Assembly: GCA_017883355.1 (NCBI GenBank)
Contig: JADGNS010000224.1
Location: 1 to 7,233, forward strand
Direction of reading: 5' to 3'
DNA length: 7,233 bases
Origin: Candidatus Solibacter sp.
Lineage (GTDB): Bacteria; Acidobacteriota; Terriglobia; Bryobacterales; Bryobacteraceae
Every line of letters begins with the position of its first letter. The stretch's first letter is position 1. Below, one piece after another: positions 1-6,300 of this stretch. Below the pieces are notes generated by a model. The model made no database searches and was not told the origin of the DNA. It saw nothing but the letters and a program-made list of their open reading frames with translations. A program made the position numbers and the translations under genes.

Positions 1-48
1 CATCGCCAATCGCACCTGGAACATAGTTGCCTGGACTGCCACAAATGA
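1..48 (+). CDS. C-terminal end of a c-type cytochrome, QrcA-like (partial)
   Basis: Only the last 15 codons and the stop are present; the 5' part lies outside the window. The frame reads HRQSHLEHSCLDCHK followed by TGA. CLDCH is a CxxCH haem c attachment motif almost at the C-terminus, and three further histidines just upstream could be axial ligands. This suggests the end of a multihaem periplasmic cytochrome. The stop overlaps the ATG of the next gene (ATGA, 45-48), so the two are probably translationally coupled. In Qrc complexes the multihaem cytochrome QrcA is encoded directly before QrcB, which fits the genes that follow. The call rests on one motif in a short fragment plus context, so the exact family is inferred. 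Confidence 0.65.
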   Translation, partial: HRQSHLEHSCLDCHK

Positions 49-1790
49 GCCTGTCACAAATGAAAAACAGATCACGCAGAGACATCTTCAAATTCGCCGG
101 CGGCGCCGTGGCGGGCGCTTTCTTCACGCCGGCTCCGTGGCGTCTGATCACGGATACCGCACTATGGAGTGAAAGCTGGCCCGGCATTCCGCGGCCCGCG
201 CGCGGTGAGATTCGCGCCAGGTTTACCAATTGTGCCCTGTGCCCCGCCGGTTGCGCCGTGCGCGCCCGTTGCGTCGGCGAACAGCCCGTGTCCCTCGCCG
301 GAGTCCGCGGCGGACTCTGCCCCTTCGGCTTGACCGCCCACCACCTGCCCTACCACCCGGCACGCCTCAAGCAGGGACCCATCGAGGAAGCCACTGCCAC
401 TGTCGCCAAACGCGCCGCCCAACCCGAAGATGCCGGCATCGCCGTCCTCGATCTCAATCCTGGACGCACCGTCTCCTGGACCTACCGCCGCGCCATGGCC
501 TCCCTGAAGGGCCTCTACCTTGCGCCGGAATCCGAGCCGGTGGCATACGACCTGTCCGCCGCCAAAACCGTGCTCAGTATCGGCGCCCCCCTGCTCGATG
601 GTTGGGGCACGCCGGCCAACGTCATCGCCGCCCGCCAGAACTTTCGCCTGATCCAGGCGGAGGCCGTCGAATCGCGCACCGCCGTGCTGGCCGACCAGTG
701 GATCCCGCTGGCGCCCGGCACCGAGAGAGCCTTCGCGCAGGAAATCCTGGGCGCGCTCAAAGGTGAGCGGACCTCGGTAGTGGCCCAACAGCTTGCCACC
801 GACGGCTCCACCCTCGTCATTGGCGACGCGCCGGAGATTCCCGAAATCAACCGTCTCCTCGGCGCCTACGGCAAGACCATCGTGGCGCCGCCCGAAGCGC
901 CCGTGCCCGATTCCTGGAAAAAGAGCGCCTCCGCCATCACCCGTCTCGCTGATGTGCCGGACCATTCCATCCGCACGCTGCTGATCGACGAATCCGCCGC
1001 CGCCAGCTATATCCCGTGGCACCAAATCGAGCCGAAACTGACTCGCGAGAACCCGTTGGTGGTGACCTTCGCCGCCACGCGCGGCGGCTACGCGCGCCAT
1101 GCGCAATTCGCGCTGCCCATCGCGGTCTTTCCCGAATTGACGGACGACATCGCGCCCGCCGTGGATTCCATCCACCCCACCTTCCGCATTGCGGTTCCGC
1201 TGGTGACGCCGCCCGCAGGCCTGGCGAATCCGGCGGATTTCGTCGGCGCGCTCGCCGGAGTATCAGCCTCCAACTCACTCCGCGAACGCGCCGACGCCAT
1301 CCACAAAGCGGGCCTGGGTACCGTGCTTACCTACGCCGATGCCAAAGAGACCCCCGTCAAGGAACTCACCCCCGACGCCTTCTGGAAAGCGCTCACCGGC
1401 GGCGGAGCGTGGGTAGGGCATGCTTTAGCTTGCCAGCCGGCCGCAGGCCGGCCGTGTCCCCCGGAGACTCCCGAAGCGTCAGCCGATCTTCCCCTCATCG
1501 CCATCCGCGAACCGCGCAATCCCGCGCTCATCTCCCCGCTCATGACCAAGCTCTACCAGGAATCCAACCTACGCCTGGCGCCCAACCGCGTGGCGCTGCA
1601 TCCCGACGATGCGCGCGCCGCCAACCTGAAGAATTCCGCTCGCGCCACCCTGCACACGCGCATCGGCTGGTGCTCCGTAGAGGTGACCGTGGACCCGGCC
1701 GTTCCGCCGGGCGCGGTACAGGTGGGTGCTTCCCCTGGAATTCAGGACGTGTGCGGCCCCGCCGCCCGCGCCAAGGTGGTGCCCGCATGA
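45..1790 (+). CDS. qrcB: Molybdopterin-oxidoreductase-like subunit of a Qrc-type quinone reductase (QrcB-like)
   Basis: A 581-residue exported Fe-S subunit of a respiratory complex. The ATG at 45 was chosen because it forms an ATGA overlap with the upstream stop; a TTG at 27 and an ATG at 60 are alternatives. The N-terminus carries a twin-arginine motif (SRRDIFKF, residues 10-17) followed by a hydrophobic stretch, so Tat export is likely. Cys63, Cys66, Cys70 and Cys92 form the C-x2-C-x3-C-x21-C signature of a [4Fe-4S] site as in molybdopterin enzymes. Residues about 205-232 (VESRTAVLADQWIPLAPGTE) match the pterin-binding fold, and residues about 483-570 look like the C-terminal molybdopterin-binding barrel. 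The protein is shorter than typical catalytic subunits (over 700 residues), and no clear molybdenum-ligand segment was found. In known QrcB the cofactor is absent, and the same is inferred here. The N-terminal region TPAPWRLITD...W...WP resembles QrcB as I remember it. Residues about 457-471 come from an inserted repeat. Another CISM-family subunit is possible. Confidence 0.8.
   Translation: MSLSQMKNRSRRDIFKFAGGAVAGAFFTPAPWRLITDTALWSESWPGIPRPARGEIRARFTNCALCPAGCAVRARCVGEQPVSLAGVRGGLCPFGLTAHHLPYHPARLKQGPIEEATATVAKRAAQPEDAGIAVLDLNPGRTVSWTYRRAMASLKGLYLAPESEPVAYDLSAAKTVLSIGAPLLDGWGTPANVIAARQNFRLIQAEAVESRTAVLADQWIPLAPGTERAFAQEILGALKGERTSVVAQQLATDGSTLVIGDAPEIPEINRLLGAYGKTIVAPPEAPVPDSWKKSASAITRLADVPDHSIRTLLIDESAAASYIPWHQIEPKLTRENPLVVTFAATRGGYARHAQFALPIAVFPELTDDIAPAVDSIHPTFRIAVPLVTPPAGLANPADFVGALAGVSASNSLRERADAIHKAGLGTVLTYADAKETPVKELTPDAFWKALTGGGAWVGHALACQPAAGRPCPPETPEASADLPLIAIREPRNPALISPLMTKLYQESNLRLAPNRVALHPDDARAANLKNSARATLHTRIGWCSVEVTVDPAVPPGAVQVGASPGIQDVCGPAARAKVVPA
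1412..1456 (+). repeat. Palindromic interspersed repeat, copy 1, inside the qrcB-like gene
   Basis: The core GGGCATGCTTTAGCTTGCCA (1416-1435) is identical to the two copies near 4715-4783. Over 24 nt (1412-1435 versus 4760-4783) there is a single difference, A1415 versus G. The core is followed by a perfect GC hairpin: GCCGGCC (1436-1442), loop GCA, GGCCGGC (1446-1452). The unit ends in CGTG, as does copy 3. As delimited it is 45 nt, exactly 15 codons, and is read in frame as VGHALACQPAAGRPC plus flanking residues without a stop. It falls just before the C-terminal barrel domain of the host protein. The unit boundaries are estimated from comparison with copy 3. Confidence 0.85.
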
Positions 1791-2566
1791 TCGCCGAAAA
1801 TAAGAAGACTCCCGCCGCGCGCTACGGCATGACCATCGATGTCGATCGCTGCAACGGTTGCGGCTCCTGTATGGTCGCCTGCGCCGTCGAAAACAATGTC
1901 CCTCCGGCCGCTGCCGGCGCCACGGACCGGACCGGCCTCACCTGGATCCGCGTGTTCAAGATCGATAACGGCGCCGAGGGCGCCGACCGCCGTTCCGCCT
2001 TCGTCCCCGTCCTCTGCCAGCACTGCGGCAAGGACGCCCCCTGCGTCAGCGTCTGCCCGCAACAGGCGGTGGATGTCGACCCCGCCACCGGAATCGTCGG
2101 CCAGATGCCCGAGCGTTGCCTCGGCTGCCGCTACTGCATGGCCGCCTGCCCCTACCACGCCCGCTACTTCAACTGGTGGGATCCGGCATGGCCCGCCGGC
2201 ATGGAGAAGACCCTCAACCCGGACGTCGCCCCGCGCATGCGCGGCGTGGTCGAAAAGTGCAACTTCTGCCACGGCCGCTGGCACGCCGCCAAGGCCCAGG
2301 CCGTTGCCAACGGCAAGACCGAAATCGACCCCGCGGATTACATCCCGGCCTGCGTGGAAGCCTGCCCCAACGGAGCCATCCACTTCGGCAACCTGAACGA
2401 CCCGGCCACCGAAACCGCCCGCGCCGCGCACCAGCCGGACAGTTTCCGCATGCTGGAATCGCTCGGCACCGATCCTAAGATCTATTACCACTCCAAGAAA
2501 AACTGGGTGCGCGAAATCTCCGCCGCCCCCCGCCCGGGAACCGCCAAGGAGACTGCCCGTGGCTAA
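1787..2566 (+). CDS. qrcC: Four-cluster ferredoxin subunit of the Qrc-type complex (QrcC-like)
   Basis: A 259-residue electron-transfer subunit of the NrfC/PsrB/HybA family. It carries electrons between the molybdopterin-like subunit and the membrane partner. Sixteen cysteines form four binding sets: Cys22/25/28/32, Cys77/80/86/90, Cys111/114/117/121, and Cys158/161 with Cys189/193. Pairing in this family is usually crossed between sets, giving four cubane clusters. There is no signal peptide, so it is likely carried across the membrane with its Tat-bearing partner, as is known for this family. The start is an ATG in an ATGA overlap with the upstream stop. A possible ribosome site, AAGGTG, lies at 1773-1778, 8 nt upstream. 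The length is close to that of QrcC and PsrB-type subunits. Family assignment is firm; the specific Qrc label depends on the operon order. Confidence 0.88.
   Translation: MIAENKKTPAARYGMTIDVDRCNGCGSCMVACAVENNVPPAAAGATDRTGLTWIRVFKIDNGAEGADRRSAFVPVLCQHCGKDAPCVSVCPQQAVDVDPATGIVGQMPERCLGCRYCMAACPYHARYFNWWDPAWPAGMEKTLNPDVAPRMRGVVEKCNFCHGRWHAAKAQAVANGKTEIDPADYIPACVEACPNGAIHFGNLNDPATETARAAHQPDSFRMLESLGTDPKIYYHSKKNWVREISAAPRPGTAKETARG
2546..2551 (+). promoter_or_regulatory. Ribosome binding site for the NrfD-like gene
   Basis: AAGGAG lies 7 nt before the GTG at 2559, inside the end of the upstream ferredoxin gene. It supports the GTG start over the ATG four codons later at 2571. Confidence 0.7.
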
Positions 2567-3860
2567 CCACATGTTCCAGCAAATCGACAAGGAATTCATC
2601 ACCCGCGGTGTCCGGCGCTGCTCCACCCCGCGTTTCATCCTGTGGCTCGTACCCTGGGTTGCCCTGCTCCTCTTCGGCGCTTATAGCGCCGGTCTGTGCC
2701 TCGTCAAAGGCCTCAACCAGACCAACATGGACAACCGCTACGCCTTCGGCCTGTGGATCTTCGTCGACCTCACCATCATCGCGCTCGGCGCCGGCGCCTT
2801 CTTCACCGGCTTCCTGCTCTATATCCTGAAGTTCAAGGAACTCAAGGCGGTCATCAACAGCGCCGTCGTCATCGGGCTGGTCTGCTATAGCGGCGCCATG
2901 GCCGCCCTCATGGTGGATGTCGGTCAACCGCTGCGCGCCTGGTTCACCTTCTGGTATCCCAACGTGCACTCCATGCTCACCGAGGTCACCTTCTGCATCA
3001 GTTGCTACCTCACCGTGCTGTTGATCGAGTACCTGCCCATCGTGCTCAAGAACCGCAAGCTGCGCGACGTGCCCGGATTTCTGGTCTTCGAGTTCGAGTT
3101 GCACAAGCTGATCTACGTGCTGGCCGGCGTAGGCACCTTCCTCTCGTTCTTCCACCAGGGCTCGCTCGGCGGCCTCTACGGCGTGCTCCGCGGACGCCCC
3201 TTCGCTTTCCGGGAAGGCATTTTCGTGTGGCCTTCCACTTTCTTCCTCTTCATAATTTCCGCCGCCGCCGTGGGCCCCAGCTTCCTCATCTGCACCACCT
3301 GGCTGGTGGAGAAGATCACCGGCAAGCGCCTCGCCAAAGACCGCGTCTTCGACCTGCTGGCCCGCATCTCCGGCATCCTGCTTTCCGTCTACGTGCTCGC
3401 CAAAACCATCGACACGCTGATCTGGATCAACCGCACGTCGCCGGGCCTCGGCTTCACCGCCTCGCAATACTACGATTGGAAACCCTTCGGCACCTGGATT
3501 CTCTTTGCCGAGATCGTGCTCTGCGGCCTCGTGCCCGCGCTGATTCTGCTCACCCCGCGACTGCGGGCACGGCGCGCCTGGCTGATTCCGGCGGCCGCGC
3601 TGGCCTGCTGCGGCATCGCGCTCAACCGCTACGTGCAGACCGTGCAGACCCTGGCGCTGCCCACCCTGTCCTTCGACAAGTTCCTTTCTTACACGCCAAG
3701 CTGGCAGGAGGTCGGGACCTTCCTCGGCGTCCTCGCCTACGGCGTTCTGGTGTACTCGTTCTCGTTCCGCTACTTCCAGATTTTTCCGGAAGAGCGCGAA
3801 CTCAAAATTGAGGTGCGGCCTCAGCAGGAAGAAGAGCCCGTCCTCGCAGGGAGATTTTAA
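2559..3860 (+). CDS. qrcD: NrfD/HybB-type integral membrane subunit of the Qrc-type complex (QrcD-like)
   Basis: A 433-residue polytopic membrane protein of the NrfD/PsrC superfamily, which exchanges electrons with (mena)quinone at the membrane. About ten hydrophobic helices are visible, roughly at residues 28-49, 63-90, 101-120, 138-160, 183-198, 224-249, 266-284, 311-332, 340-356 and 385-405. The segment FHQGSLGGLYGV (198-209) and the C-terminal NRYVQT...YTPSW.E region resemble HybB, DsrP and QrcD members. The C-terminus is charged and predicted to lie outside the membrane. The gene starts with GTG, overlaps the ferredoxin gene by 8 bp and has a good ribosome site. The preceding genes supply the Fe-S and haem partners. 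No haem b ligands can be assigned by eye. HybB-like or DsrP-like subgroup membership cannot be excluded from sequence alone. Confidence 0.85.
   Translation: MANHMFQQIDKEFITRGVRRCSTPRFILWLVPWVALLLFGAYSAGLCLVKGLNQTNMDNRYAFGLWIFVDLTIIALGAGAFFTGFLLYILKFKELKAVINSAVVIGLVCYSGAMAALMVDVGQPLRAWFTFWYPNVHSMLTEVTFCISCYLTVLLIEYLPIVLKNRKLRDVPGFLVFEFELHKLIYVLAGVGTFLSFFHQGSLGGLYGVLRGRPFAFREGIFVWPSTFFLFIISAAAVGPSFLICTTWLVEKITGKRLAKDRVFDLLARISGILLSVYVLAKTIDTLIWINRTSPGLGFTASQYYDWKPFGTWILFAEIVLCGLVPALILLTPRLRARRAWLIPAAALACCGIALNRYVQTVQTLALPTLSFDKFLSYTPSWQEVGTFLGVLAYGVLVYSFSFRYFQIFPEERELKIEVRPQQEEEPVLAGRF
3848..3853 (+). promoter_or_regulatory. Ribosome binding site for the GcvH-like gene
   Basis: AGGGAG lies 10 nt before the ATG at 3864, within the last codons of the NrfD-like gene. 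It supports this start. Confidence 0.55.
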
Positions 3861-3863
3861 TTT

Positions 3864-4697
3864 ATGTTGCCGTGGAACTACGGGTTTCATTTCGGCGCCG
3901 CCAGCTACATTTTCCTGGGCGCTTTCTACACCGTGCTGATCGTGGTCGCCACCACCATAATCAACGCCCTCTGGCGTGCCAGACGCGACCTCAGCAAAGG
4001 CAAGGTGGAAGACATCCGCTGGCACTCGGACTTTCACGATCTGTCCGCCGCCGACCGCTCCTGCCGGCACGTCCTGACCGGCGAGTTCACCAGCCGCGAA
4101 TGCCCGCATGCCTTCGATTGCCGCGAGTGCGCCACCCACGCCAAACTGATCGCCCTGCACCCGCTGGCGCAGGCCGCCGAGGCGGAAGAGGACATCTTCG
4201 GCATGTCCTTCCCCCTCGACCGCATGTACCATCGCGGCCATACCTGGGCGCGTCCCGAAGCCGATGGCACGGTCACCGTGGGGCTCGACGACCTCGGCGC
4301 CCGCCTCCTCGGCACGCCGGACGCGGTCGATCTGCCCGGCCTCGGCTCGCACGTGCATGCCAACGGCACGGCCTTCCGCATCCACCGGCGCGAAGCCGAC
4401 GTCCGCATCCTCTCGCCCGTGGATGGCGAAGTCGTCGAAACCGGCGGCGTCGATCGCGGCTTCTTCCTCCGCGTGAAGCCGCTCAACGGCCTCATGGACA
4501 TGCGTCATCTGCTGCGCGACGCCGAAGTGAAGCCCTGGCTGATGCGCGAATTAGAGCGCCTGCAACTGGCCCTCACCATGGAAGGCGCCTCCGTGCCCAG
4601 CCTCGCCGATGGAGGCGTGCCCGTATCCGACATCGCCGCCGCCTACCCGAAGACCGATTGGGACGCCGTCTGCGGCGAGATGTTCCTCGAACCGTAG
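3864..4697 (+). CDS. Membrane-anchored GcvH-like protein with a cysteine cluster, lacking the lipoyl lysine
   Basis: A 277-residue protein and the last gene of the redox operon, 3 bp after the NrfD-like stop. One transmembrane helix lies at about residues 12-37, followed by a basic stretch. A cysteine cluster follows: Cys67, Cys80, Cys86 and Cys89 (C-x12-C-x5-C-x2-C), which could hold zinc or an Fe-S centre. Residues about 118-210 look like the glycine-cleavage H-protein fold: YHRGHTWAR (122-130), TVTVGLDDLGARLLG (136-150) and SPVDGEVVE (184-192). In true H proteins the lipoylated lysine sits seven residues before this serine; here that position is Glu177 and no lysine is near. It is therefore probably not lipoylated and not part of glycine cleavage. 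Similar Cys-cluster plus H-domain proteins are known, but I recall no assigned function. An assembly or structural role, or a fifth subunit of the quinone reductase, is inferred from context only. Confidence 0.75.
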   Translation: MLPWNYGFHFGAASYIFLGAFYTVLIVVATTIINALWRARRDLSKGKVEDIRWHSDFHDLSAADRSCRHVLTGEFTSRECPHAFDCRECATHAKLIALHPLAQAAEAEEDIFGMSFPLDRMYHRGHTWARPEADGTVTVGLDDLGARLLGTPDAVDLPGLGSHVHANGTAFRIHRREADVRILSPVDGEVVETGGVDRGFFLRVKPLNGLMDMRHLLRDAEVKPWLMRELERLQLALTMEGASVPSLADGGVPVSDIAAAYPKTDWDAVCGEMFLEP

Positions 4698-4714
4698 CGT
4701 AGCCTCTCAGAAGC

Positions 4715-4739
4715 TGGCAAGCTAAAGCATGCCCCACCA
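4715..4739 (-). repeat. Interspersed repeat, copy 2 (inverted)
   Basis: Its reverse complement matches 4759-4783 perfectly over 25 nt and shares the 20-nt core with the copy at 1416-1435. It lies 17 bp after the stop of the GcvH-like gene. No strong GC hairpin follows it on its own strand. Instead there is only a weak imperfect palindrome at 4701-4715 (AGCCTCT, then AGAAGCT, one mismatch), perhaps a decayed arm. Confidence 0.9.
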
Positions 4740-4783
4740 CCGTAACTCCTTCCCGCAATGGTGGGGCATGCTTTAGCTTGCCA
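4715..4783. repeat. Inverted repeat pair at the convergent operon junction
   Basis: Copies 2 and 3 face each other as perfect 25-bp arms (4715-4739 and 4759-4783) around a 19-nt spacer. A transcript from either strand could fold into a long stable hairpin. The position between two convergent operons suggests a bidirectional transcription stop or a 3'-end stabiliser. There is no T-run immediately after either arm, so it is not a textbook intrinsic terminator. The arms are read directly from the sequence; the function is inferred. Confidence 0.7.
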
Positions 4784-4802
4784 ACGCCCGCTTGCGGGCG
4801 TG
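4759..4802 (+). repeat. Interspersed repeat, copy 3, with GC hairpin
   Basis: The conserved core (4764-4783) is followed by a perfect hairpin: ACGCCCGC (4784-4791), TT, GCGGGCGT (4794-4801). The hairpin sits at the same place as in copy 1 but has a different sequence, with both arms changed together. The copy ends 17 bp from the Nudix stop codon. No open reading frame of its own is credible here. Confidence 0.85.
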
Positions 4803-4819
4803 ATTCTTCACCGCCACCC

Positions 4820-5347
4820 TCAGACTCCCGGCAGCCTGACCCCGCCCTTCAATACCGCCATCATCACCACCGCCACATGCAGCGCGTGGTCGAAGCGGCC
4901 GTCCACCATGGCCTGCGCCAGTTCCTCCAGCGACCAGGTCTCCACCGCAATGCCTTCTTCCGGCGCGTGGCCCTCCACGCGCCGCACGCCTTTCGCCACG
5001 CAAGTCCAGATGAGATTGCCCAAGCGTCCGGTGTCCGGCTCCATCCCGCCGAGCATCTCCCACTCGCCGCCTTGGTATCCCGTCTCTTCCAGCAGCTCGC
5101 GGCGCGCCGCCTCTAACGGCGTCTCTCCCGCGTCCACCAACCCGCTCGGCAATTCCAGCGTTTCGTGTTCCACCGCCGGACGGTACTGCCGCACGATCAG
5201 CACCCGCTGCTCTTCCGTGAGGGCCACCACAGCCGCGTAATCCGCCAACTTCAGCGAGTAGTAAGGCGCCTCGCCCTCGCGCATCGTCTTGCCCAGAATC
5301 TGAAACCACGGCGTGCCGAACGCCACCTCGGTCTTCAACGGCTTCAT
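4820..5347 (-). CDS. Nudix hydrolase, ADP-ribose pyrophosphatase type
   Basis: A 175-residue cytosolic enzyme predicted to hydrolyse nucleoside diphosphates linked to another group, such as ADP-ribose or a nucleotide sugar. The complete Nudix box G-x5-E-x7-RE-x2-EE-x-G runs from Gly69 to Gly90, with GLVDAGE at 69-75 and RELLEETG at 83-90. Upstream, VRQYRPAVEHETLELPSG (52-69) is the usual ADP-ribose pyrophosphatase-like lead-in. Length is normal for this branch. The ATG at 5347 overlaps the upstream epimerase stop (ATGA). A ribosome site GGAGG lies at 5359-5355, 7 nt upstream, which settles the start. It is the last gene of the minus-strand operon. Substrate cannot be told from sequence; the sugar-enzyme neighbours make a nucleotide sugar a reasonable alternative. 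Confidence 0.88.
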   Translation of the reverse strand: MKPLKTEVAFGTPWFQILGKTMREGEAPYYSLKLADYAAVVALTEEQRVLIVRQYRPAVEHETLELPSGLVDAGETPLEAARRELLEETGYQGGEWEMLGGMEPDTGRLGNLIWTCVAKGVRRVEGHAPEEGIAVETWSLEELAQAMVDGRFDHALHVAVVMMAVLKGGVRLPGV

Positions 5348-6300
5348 CCTCGCGCCTCCAGCACCCACGGGTTCTGCCGCAGGTATTCCAGCGTGCGGAT
5401 GATCCCTTGCTGGATGGTCAGCTCCGGCTTCCATCCCATCCCCCGCATGCGCGCGCAATCCAGGAAGATGAACGGGCTGTCTCCCACCCATCCGCGTTCG
5501 CCGCCCCCGTATTTCAACTCCGGAGCCAGCCCCAGGTGCCCGCCGATCCACCCGATGGAATCGTTCACCTGGCAGTACTCATCCGTGCCCAGGTTGAGAA
5601 TGTTCACCGCTTCCGTGCAGCGCTCCGCCGCCAGCAGAATCGCGTTCACGCAATCCTGCACGTACAGGTACGATTTCCGCTGCAGCCCGTTGCCCAGCAC
5701 GTCGAGCCGATCCGGATGCTCCAGCAGTTGCCGGTAAAAATCGAACACGTGCCCGTGCGTGTACCGCTCGCCCAGAATCGATACGAAGCGGAAGATGCAC
5801 GCCTGAAACCCGAACGCCGTCGCGTAGGCTGCGATCATCCCCTCCGCCGCCACCTTCGACGCGCCATACAACGAGGTCTGCACCGGAAACGGCGCCGTCT
5901 CCGGCGTCGGAAAAATTTCCGGCTCGCCGTACACGCTCCCGGTGGACGAGAAAGCGATGCGCCGCGCGCCCGTGGCCCGCATGGCTTCCAGCACGTTCCA
6001 GGTGACGATGGTATTCTGCTCCAGGTCGCGCCGCGGATGGTCCGGGCCGAAGCGCACATCGGCATTCGCCGCCAGGTGGAAAACGAACTCCGCGCCTGCC
6101 ATAGCGCGCTGGACCGCCTCCAGATCCATCAGATCGCCTGCTACCAGGCGGAACCGTGGATTCGCCTCCGCGCCTTCCAGAAAACGGCGGAAGCCGGTGG
6201 ACAGATTGTCGAAGCCGGTGACGTCGTGCCCGGCAGCCAGCAGGCGGTCCACCAGATTGCTGCCGATGAATCCCGCCGCCCCCGTAACGAATGCTCTCAC
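5344..6300 (-). CDS. NAD-dependent epimerase/dehydratase (extended SDR, UDP-glucose 4-epimerase-like)
   Basis: A 318-residue nucleotide-sugar epimerase or dehydratase. The Rossmann NAD-binding motif TGAAGFIG (TGxxGxxG) is at residues 6-13, with the acidic residue after strand 2 at Asp31 (FDNLSTG). HLAANADVR (75-83), SSTGSVYGE (118-126) and the catalytic YGASK (Tyr145, Lys149) follow the extended SDR pattern. The start is GTG at 6300, which overlaps the upstream glycosyltransferase stop (GTGA). A GGGAG ribosome site lies at 6311-6307, 6 nt upstream. Longer upstream in-frame reading would run into the glycosyltransferase gene. The partner genes suggest it supplies an activated sugar for a lipid-linked or envelope glycan. 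Whether it epimerises UDP-glucose/galactose, GlcNAc or uronic acids cannot be decided by eye. Confidence 0.88.
   Translation of the reverse strand: MRAFVTGAAGFIGSNLVDRLLAAGHDVTGFDNLSTGFRRFLEGAEANPRFRLVAGDLMDLEAVQRAMAGAEFVFHLAANADVRFGPDHPRRDLEQNTIVTWNVLEAMRATGARRIAFSSTGSVYGEPEIFPTPETAPFPVQTSLYGASKVAAEGMIAAYATAFGFQACIFRFVSILGERYTHGHVFDFYRQLLEHPDRLDVLGNGLQRKSYLYVQDCVNAILLAAERCTEAVNILNLGTDEYCQVNDSIGWIGGHLGLAPELKYGGGERGWVGDSPFIFLDCARMRGMGWKPELTIQQGIIRTLEYLRQNPWVLEARG

Noticed and set aside
2675..2691. A 7-bp perfect hairpin (CGGCGCT, TAT, AGCGCCG) inside the NrfD-like gene.
   Set aside because: It is short, occurs in GC-rich codons for a normal membrane helix, and resembles the many chance palindromes in such DNA. 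It is unrelated to the interspersed repeat.
2475..4508. A 677-codon open frame on the minus strand opposite the ferredoxin-, NrfD- and GcvH-like genes.
   Set aside because: Its composition is very rich in G, A, E, D and H with no recognisable domain, as expected from the antisense of GC-rich genes. The plus-strand genes there are well supported by motifs.
3864..4697. Possible glycine-cleavage H protein (gcvH).
   Set aside because: It lacks the lipoyl lysine, has a transmembrane helix and a cysteine cluster, and has no gcvT or gcvP neighbours.
4573..4758. A small minus-strand frame containing VGHALACQ from repeat copy 2.
   Set aside because: It overlaps the end of the well-supported GcvH-like gene and is arginine-rich antisense. 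The repeat only supplies an open stretch.
4784..4801. Classical intrinsic terminator formed by the GC hairpin after repeat copy 3.
   Set aside because: The hairpin is strong, but the downstream sequence GATTCTT is a poor T-tract. The same type of hairpin also occurs inside a coding region (1436-1452), so it is better explained as part of the repeat unit.
4758..5240. An open frame on the plus strand beginning in repeat copy 3 (MVGHALACQ...) and running across the Nudix gene.
   Set aside because: The start is repeat sequence, and the rest is the antisense of a Nudix gene with a complete catalytic box. No domain is seen.
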